From an uncultured Elusimicrobia bacterium (lineage in GTDB: Bacteria; Elusimicrobiota; Elusimicrobia; UBA1565; UBA9628), in assembly GCA_903874575.1 (NCBI GenBank), contig CAIQSZ010000296.1, positions 1 through 11,044 of the forward strand: 11,044 nucleotides of DNA. Reading direction: 5' to 3'. The notes beneath the pieces are model-generated. The model worked only from the letters and a program-made list of their open reading frames with translations. It made no database searches and was not told the origin of the DNA. Below are positions 6,391 through 11,044 of this stretch, in pieces. Position numbers and translations under genes: made by a program. Every line of letters starts with the position of its first letter. Position 1 is the stretch's first letter.

Positions 6391-8048
6391 GCGCCCGACA
6401 TATTCGCCGCATCGCGTTGTTGACGGCGATGATCGGCGCGTCTGCGGCGTTCGCCCAAGGCCCCGACGAGCCTCTGACCGGACGGGTCATCTCGACCGCC
6501 GCCGACGGCCGCCTCGATATCGACATCGGGGATTCCCGGCTCAAGGGCGGAGACGTCGGAGTCATCCAGCGCGAAGGCGCGAACGTGGGCATGGCGTCGG
6601 TGCTGTGGGTCGACCTCGGCAGCACGCGTCTGCGCGTGACCTGGCTCGTCTCGGGACAAGAGGCCAAGGTCGGCGATTCGGTGATCTTCGCCAGCCATAA
6701 GAACCTAAAAAACGACGAGAAGCCCGTTCCCCCGACGCCGCCCCAGGCCCCACGAACCGTCAATCCCGCCGACGAGGAGTTCGTCCCCCTCCTCGCCCCC
6801 GTCGCGGTCAAGAAAAGGGCGCTGGCGCGCACCGCGACGGTCTTCCACGGCCGCCTGCGCGCCGCCGAGGTCTACCAAAGCGTGATGCCCAGCCGCGCGT
6901 GGTACGCCTCGTCACGGCTGGACAGCGACGGGTCCGTCGAGCGGATGGGCGGCGGCGCGTGGTCCCTCGACTGGTCCGGCAACGCCAGCCGCCGCAACGG
7001 CAGCGTCTTTTCCACTTCCGACGACTACCGCCGGATTCAGCCGCATCTGTACCGCGGAGCGCTGACGCGCAAAGCCGAGAACGGCGGCTTCCTGCGCCTG
7101 GGACGGTTCTATCCCGGAGAACTCTCGGGACTGGGCTACGTGGACGGCGCGCAGGGCGACGCGCCGGTCGTCTCCGGCCTGCGCCTGGGAGCCGCGGGCG
7201 GAAACCGCCCGGACCGGACGAACATGGGCTTCTCGAGCCGCGAGAAGGTCGCGGCGGCCTATGCGACCGTCGAGGCCGGAGAATATCGCAAGCTCTACTA
7301 CTCGGGCAGCGTGGGCGCGATGCGCACCTTATACCTGGGCAAGGGCGACGAGTTGGCCGCGCTCTGGGACCAGCGCGCGGACCTCGGGCCGAAGCTGAGC
7401 CTGTCCAGCAACATGCAGTTCGACTTCAACACCGGCGCCGCCGCCCTGCACACCGGAACGAGACTGACCCGCCTGAACCTCAACCTGAACGCGCCGGTCG
7501 CCTACAGCGTCAGCCTGCGCGCCGGCGCCAATCACTACGAGCCGCTGGACACCGCCGCCGACCGCGCGCTCTCCGGGGACACGACCGCCTATCTCAACAA
7601 CGGCTACTGGCGCTATTTCGCGGGCAGCGCGCAGTCGCTGGGCGGGGGCTGGCAGCTCGACGAGGATTTATCGCTCTTGAATACCGCCGGGCAGTGGACT
7701 CCGGGTCAGTGGCGGCTCGCCGTGGGCCGCCGCGGTCTGCCGGGCTTGCCGAACGCCTCGGTGAACCTGGCCGGATATAGTTTATACAATCCGGCCGGTC
7801 GAGATTACGGAGGGACGGTGTCCGCAGCCCTGCCGATGTTCGCCAACCGGTTGTCGGTGGACGCCAACGCCGGAGCCAGACTCGGCCCGACCAGCGTTTT
7901 CCGCCGCCGTCTGTGGATCAGCGACGCCAGCCTCCATCTGAACTGGCGGCCGGACGCCGTCTGGATGCTCGACGCCGGGTTCGCCCAGAGCTGGCAGGAA
8001 TCCGTCCACAGCACGATCATCAACGGAGGCATCACTTGGCGCTGGTAG
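6378..8048 (+). CDS. Outer-membrane beta-barrel with periplasmic SH3-like domain
   Basis: 556 aa if started at CTG 6378 (543 aa from TTG 6417). The upstream start supplies a full signal peptide (MRRLSARHIRRIALLTAMIGASAAFA|QG); ATT 6402 is another option. After cleavage, residues about 30-105 form a small all-beta region (GRVISTAADGRLDIDIGDS ... KVGDSVIF) resembling SH3-like domains of envelope proteins. A Pro-rich linker follows (about 114-130). From about 165 to the end there are many alternating amphipathic strands rich in Tyr, Trp, Gly and Asn, finishing GGITWRW; a terminal aromatic is the usual barrel-assembly signal. No cysteine or haem motif is present. Set between a 25-haem cytochrome and an inner-membrane electron module, it is a good candidate for the porin of a porin-cytochrome conduit (as MtrB with MtrA), but no sequence similarity to MtrB or PioB was recognised. 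A plain porin or an anchor for the cytochrome is also possible. Confidence 0.8.
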   Translation: MRRLSARHIRRIALLTAMIGASAAFAQGPDEPLTGRVISTAADGRLDIDIGDSRLKGGDVGVIQREGANVGMASVLWVDLGSTRLRVTWLVSGQEAKVGDSVIFASHKNLKNDEKPVPPTPPQAPRTVNPADEEFVPLLAPVAVKKRALARTATVFHGRLRAAEVYQSVMPSRAWYASSRLDSDGSVERMGGGAWSLDWSGNASRRNGSVFSTSDDYRRIQPHLYRGALTRKAENGGFLRLGRFYPGELSGLGYVDGAQGDAPVVSGLRLGAAGGNRPDRTNMGFSSREKVAAAYATVEAGEYRKLYYSGSVGAMRTLYLGKGDELAALWDQRADLGPKLSLSSNMQFDFNTGAAALHTGTRLTRLNLNLNAPVAYSVSLRAGANHYEPLDTAADRALSGDTTAYLNNGYWRYFAGSAQSLGGGWQLDEDLSLLNTAGQWTPGQWRLAVGRRGLPGLPNASVNLAGYSLYNPAGRDYGGTVSAALPMFANRLSVDANAGARLGPTSVFRRRLWISDASLHLNWRPDAVWMLDAGFAQSWQESVHSTIINGGITWRW

Positions 8049-8069
8049 GGACGGAGGGATAGACTGAAC

Positions 8070-9422
8070 ATGGATGCGACGACGATCACCCTAGGCGCCG
8101 CCTTGGGCGCGACATTGCTCTTGCTCGCGAGATGGCAGAAGAGCTTGGAAAAAGAACGCACTCACGAAAATCTTGAGCGGCTGAAAGCGGCGAAAGCCAA
8201 AGGCGCCGACAAGGCGATCGCGCAATACCCGCACATCGACGAAGCCGTCTGCGTGGGCTGCGGCAGCTGCATCGCCGCCTGCCTCGAACACGACGTCCTG
8301 GGGCTGGTGAACGGCGTCTCCGCGGTCATCCACGGCTCTCATTGCGTCGGCCACGGCAAATGCGAGGAGGCCTGCCCCGTCGGAGCGCTCAAGGTCGGAC
8401 TGGGCGACGTCTCCCAGCGCACCGACATACCGATCCTTTCCCCCCAATACGAGTCCAGCGTCCCCGGCGTCTACGTGATCGGAGAGCTGGGCGGCATCGC
8501 GCTGATCCGCAACGCCATCGAGCAAGGCACGCGGGCGGTCGAGGAGATGGCGCGCCGCTCCAAGGAAAAGCATACGCCCAAGGAGCCCGGGGTGCGGGAC
8601 CTCTTGGTCGTCGGCTCCGGTCCGGCGGGATTGGGCGCGGCGCTGCGCGCCAAGGAACTCGGGCTGGACGTGGCCGTCGTCAGCCAAGACGGCGTCGGCG
8701 GCACCATCCGAAAGTACCCGCGCCGCAAGCTGACCTTGATCCAGCAGGTCCGCATCCCCGTCCACGGTCCCATGAAGGCGGGCGAGTACGAGAAGGAGCA
8801 GCTCCTCGCCCTGCTCGAAGCCGCGATGGCCAAAAGCGCGGTTCCGGCCTCTTCGGGCGAAGGGCTTCTTTCCATCGAACGCGTCGGAGAGGTCCTCGTC
8901 ACCAAGACCACGAAAGGGGAGCACCGCAGCCGCTTCGTCGCCCTGGCCCTGGGCCGGCGCGGGACGCCTCGCCGGCTCGGCGTCCCTGGAGAAGACTCCG
9001 ACCGCGTCTTTTATCAGCTGGTGGACGCGGCGACCTATACCGGGCAGAAGATCCTGGTGGTCGGCGGAGGAGACAGCGCCGTCGAGGCCGCCATAGGTCT
9101 GGCCCTGCAGCCCGGCAATTCCGTCGCCCTCTCCTACCGCAAGTCCGACTTCTTCCGCCTCAAACCCCGCAACGAGACGAGGCTCAAGGAAGCCGTGGCG
9201 GCGGGACGCCTGACGCTCATGCTCCCCTCCGAGGTGGCCCGCTTCGAGCCTGGAGCGGCCGTCCTGCGCGGCGCAGACGGCGCGGCGGACTCCGGCGAGA
9301 AACGCCTCGCGGTGGACTGGTCCTTCGTCTTCGCCGGCGGCGACCCTCCTTTTCCGCTCCTGAAGAAGATCGGAATCAGCTTCGGCGGCGCCGCCGGACC
9401 CGCCGCGAAGGCCGCCTCATGA
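8070..9422 (+). CDS. Membrane-anchored Fe-S/FAD/NAD(P) oxidoreductase
   Basis: 450 aa. The ATG has GGAGGG at 8053-8058 upstream. An N-terminal helix (about 6-20) followed by RWQKSLEKER predicts N-out topology with the body in the cytoplasm. A ferredoxin-like domain has C61-x2-C64-x2-C67-x3-C71, and a second site C92-x2-H95-x2-C98-x3-C102-P in which the second Cys is His. Then come SSVPGVYVIGELGG (130-142), an FAD Rossmann motif GSGPAG (182-187), the ALGRRGTPR segment (293-301), an NAD(P) Rossmann motif GGGDSA (332-337), and FVFAGGDPP near the end. It resembles thioredoxin-reductase/YpdA-type flavoproteins but has no Cys outside the Fe-S sites, so it cannot be a dithiol reductase. Probable role: moving electrons between NAD(P)H, Fe-S centres and the cytochrome b encoded next, whose ATG overlaps this stop (ATGA). 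The PGVY element lies before, not after, the FAD motif, suggesting circular permutation. Confidence 0.88.
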   Translation: MDATTITLGAALGATLLLLARWQKSLEKERTHENLERLKAAKAKGADKAIAQYPHIDEAVCVGCGSCIAACLEHDVLGLVNGVSAVIHGSHCVGHGKCEEACPVGALKVGLGDVSQRTDIPILSPQYESSVPGVYVIGELGGIALIRNAIEQGTRAVEEMARRSKEKHTPKEPGVRDLLVVGSGPAGLGAALRAKELGLDVAVVSQDGVGGTIRKYPRRKLTLIQQVRIPVHGPMKAGEYEKEQLLALLEAAMAKSAVPASSGEGLLSIERVGEVLVTKTTKGEHRSRFVALALGRRGTPRRLGVPGEDSDRVFYQLVDAATYTGQKILVVGGGDSAVEAAIGLALQPGNSVALSYRKSDFFRLKPRNETRLKEAVAAGRLTLMLPSEVARFEPGAAVLRGADGAADSGEKRLAVDWSFVFAGGDPPFPLLKKIGISFGGAAGPAAKAAS

Positions 9423-10297
9423 GAAGAGAGACTTTGCAGCGGCCGTTCTCGTCTCACGCGCTGACCGCGTTGGGCGCCGCGGCCTGCGCGGGCCTGGCCT
9501 TCATGGCTCTGCGCTTCCGCTCCTACTACCTGCTCCCGCTGAGCGAGCGCCCCCTCCATGGAGCCCATGGACTTCTGCGTTCATCGGGCGACCTCGGCCT
9601 GCCTCTGGGAATCGTCGGCTATGCTCTGATCTTCCTCAACCTCGGCTACCTGCTGCGCCGCGCGTACGTGAAGTGGGAGTGGATGGGAACCCTGAGGGAC
9701 TGGATGTCGATGCACGTGTTCACCGGCATCGTCGGCTGCGCGATGATCCTCCTGCACAGCACGTTCCAGCCGCGCAGTCCCATAGGCGGACTGGCGTTTC
9801 TGTCCTTGTTCGTCGTCCTCGTCACGGGACTGGTCGGCCGCTATATCTACGCGCACGTGCCGCGCTCCATGCAGGGCCAGGAACTCGAGCTCTCGGACCT
9901 GCGCCTCCGACTGGAGGAGCTGCGCGCCTCGCTGGGCGCGCGCGGCATCGGCCTGGGGGAGGAACCTTCGACGCCCGAAGCCGCTCCTCACCACGGGCTG
10001 GCCTCCGCGCTGGGCGCGATGATCGAAGGCGACCGCCAGGCGGCCCGGGACTACGCGCGCCTGCGCAGGCTGGTGCTGTCCTCGCCCGAACTGACGGACG
10101 CCGCCGAAGAAATACTGCCCCTGGCGCGGCGCTACGTGCGCGAGTCCCGCTGGCTCTCGTATTACCAGGAACTGCGCGACGTGATGGCCGGCTGGCGCTT
10201 CTTTCACCGCTGGTTCGCCATCGTGATGCTGATCTTCGCCCTCGGCCACGTGCTGATCGCCATGCGCGTGGGCGGGCTCATGTCCGGCGTCCCCTGA
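9419..10297 (+). CDS. Diheme cytochrome b membrane subunit
   Basis: 292 aa. The ATG overlaps the preceding stop as ATGA. Five hydrophobic helices are visible (about 13-32, 60-80, 97-115, 122-142, 262-282), with a helical, charged, soluble stretch of about 115 residues between helices 4 and 5. Helix 3 carries H99 and H113 and helix 5 carries H263 and H277, both pairs 14 residues apart. This is the classical arrangement for two b haems stacked across a membrane, as in cytochrome b561 and ferric-reductase-like proteins. It is therefore the likely inner-membrane relay between the cytoplasmic flavoprotein encoded upstream and the periplasmic cytochrome c encoded downstream, whose ATG overlaps this stop (TGATG). 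No Moco, nickel or quinone-site motif was recognised. Whether it exchanges electrons with quinone cannot be told. The long 145-258 loop is unlike a minimal b561 and may dock a partner. Confidence 0.85.
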   Translation: MRRETLQRPFSSHALTALGAAACAGLAFMALRFRSYYLLPLSERPLHGAHGLLRSSGDLGLPLGIVGYALIFLNLGYLLRRAYVKWEWMGTLRDWMSMHVFTGIVGCAMILLHSTFQPRSPIGGLAFLSLFVVLVTGLVGRYIYAHVPRSMQGQELELSDLRLRLEELRASLGARGIGLGEEPSTPEAAPHHGLASALGAMIEGDRQAARDYARLRRLVLSSPELTDAAEEILPLARRYVRESRWLSYYQELRDVMAGWRFFHRWFAIVMLIFALGHVLIAMRVGGLMSGVP

Positions 10298-11044
10298 TGC
10301 TGAGACACCGCTATGCGCCGCTGGTCGTCGGCGTCCTCATCATCGGAGCCATCGCCGCCTGGATGTCCGCGTTTCGCTCCTCGCCGGGCGACTTGACGGC
10401 GGCGCACGCGGCGGTCGCCGGTTCTTCCTACGTGGGCGATTGCCGCAAGTGCCACGACCCCAAGGGGCTGGCCGTCGGCTGCCTGGCCTGCCACGCCGAA
10501 ATCGCCCGCCAGCTCGACGGAAAAATCGGCTACCACGGCAAGACCCTCGCCTCGAAAGCCTCCGCCTGCGGCAAATGCCACTCGGACCACAACGGCAAGG
10601 AGTTCAAGCCGGTCAACAAGGTTTCCTGGGGAGGCGAGGAGCCCAAGACCTTCGCCCACGACCACGTCGTCTTCACCCTGAAAGGCAAGCATGCGGCGCT
10701 CGCCTGCGGCGAGTGCCACCAGAAGCGCGCCCCCGCGTTCTCCCTGAAGAAATTTCCGTCGATGAAACGTTCCGGCACCTTCCTGGGCCTGGCCCAGAAC
10801 TGCGTCTCGTGCCATAAAGATCCGCACGCCGGCGGCAAGATTCCGGACTGCGAAAAATGCCACGCGCAGGACGCCTGGAAGCCCGCCCCGGGCTTTAACC
10901 ACGACAAGTATTTCCCGCTGCGCGACAGGCACGCGGCCGTCTCCTGCGCCCAATGCCACGCGCGCCCGAGCGGCGCGTCCGCGCCGTCGGTCGCCTTCGG
11001 GCCGGTCAAGGGCAAGTCCTGCCGCGACTGCCATGCGACGCCCC
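10297..11044 (+). CDS. Membrane-anchored multiheme cytochrome c (at least 8 haems), partial
   Basis: 249 codons are visible and the frame runs off the right edge. The ATG at 10297 shares its A with the previous TGA. MLRHRYAPLVVGVLIIGAIAAWM is an uncleaved-looking anchor, placing the body in the periplasm. Eight CXXCH motifs follow: CRKCH (from C49), CLACH, CGKCH, CGECH, CVSCH, CEKCH, CAQCH and CRDCH. Spacing and text (GCLACHAEIARQL..GYHGKT, CGKCHSDHNGKEF, FTLKGKHAALACGECH, FPLRDRHAAVSCAQCH) match the cytochrome c3/c7-like families in which a His-containing 'F-x-L-x-G-x-H-A' precedes the haem. The same pattern occurs in the N-terminal part of the 25-haem protein, so the two are related at domain level. 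It probably takes electrons from, or gives them to, the haem b subunit and passes them through the periplasm. The total haem number is unknown because of the truncation. Confidence 0.92.
   Translation, partial: MLRHRYAPLVVGVLIIGAIAAWMSAFRSSPGDLTAAHAAVAGSSYVGDCRKCHDPKGLAVGCLACHAEIARQLDGKIGYHGKTLASKASACGKCHSDHNGKEFKPVNKVSWGGEEPKTFAHDHVVFTLKGKHAALACGECHQKRAPAFSLKKFPSMKRSGTFLGLAQNCVSCHKDPHAGGKIPDCEKCHAQDAWKPAPGFNHDKYFPLRDRHAAVSCAQCHARPSGASAPSVAFGPVKGKSCRDCHATP

Noticed and set aside
8342..9418. N-terminal extension of the cytochrome b frame back to 8342
   Set aside because: This part is the flavoprotein read out of frame: Arg/Pro-rich, no membrane segments. The real start is ATG 9419 in the ATGA overlap, followed by a normal membrane protein.

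Overview
The window is GC-rich DNA from a Gram-negative (diderm) bacterium: it encodes a Trp-terminated outer-membrane beta-barrel, a lipoprotein, murein L,D-transpeptidases and several proteins with export signals. The phylum cannot be fixed from the sequence. Multiheme cytochromes of this style are common in Myxococcota, Desulfobacterota and related lineages, and Elusimicrobiota or another deep-branching diderm is equally possible. No RNA gene, insertion sequence, CRISPR array or phage gene was seen.

Left block (1-2569, minus strand). Reading leftwards from about 2569, there is a small secreted cysteine-containing protein of unknown function, a probable lipoprotein, a complete L,D-transpeptidase (YkuD domain, catalytic SHGCVR), and a second membrane-anchored protein with a YkuD-like beta region, cut by the window edge before its catalytic motif would appear. 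This looks like an envelope or peptidoglycan-remodelling operon. Its first gene has a strong extended -10 so close to the ATG that the mRNA may be leaderless.

Middle (2570-4345). A short AT-rich divergent intergenic region is followed by a 527-aa exported protein. Its C-terminal half carries an HD-hydrolase-like histidine/aspartate pattern (HDLSK). A 98-bp intergenic region with another extended -10 promoter candidate follows.

Right block (4345-11044, plus strand). Five tightly packed genes appear to form a trans-envelope electron-transfer chain. They are: (1) an exported cytochrome with 25 CXXCH haem sites, largely built from tandem diheme modules; (2) a cysteine-free outer-membrane beta-barrel with a periplasmic SH3-like N-terminus; (3) a membrane-anchored flavoprotein with two ferredoxin-like Fe-S motifs, one with a His in place of a Cys; (4) a five-helix cytochrome b with two bis-His pairs; and (5) a membrane-anchored multiheme cytochrome c with at least 8 haems, cut by the window end. 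Genes 3-4 and 4-5 overlap by 4 and 1 nt (ATGA, TGATG), and gene 2 probably overlaps gene 1, which suggests one co-translated unit.

The inferred path is cytoplasmic NAD(P)H or ferredoxin to FAD/Fe-S, then haem b across the inner membrane, then the anchored cytochrome c, then the 25-haem cytochrome with the barrel at the outer membrane (extracellular electron transfer). The reverse direction, electron uptake, is equally possible from sequence. The flavoprotein also seems to have its FAD fold in circularly permuted order, the least ordinary feature of the window.
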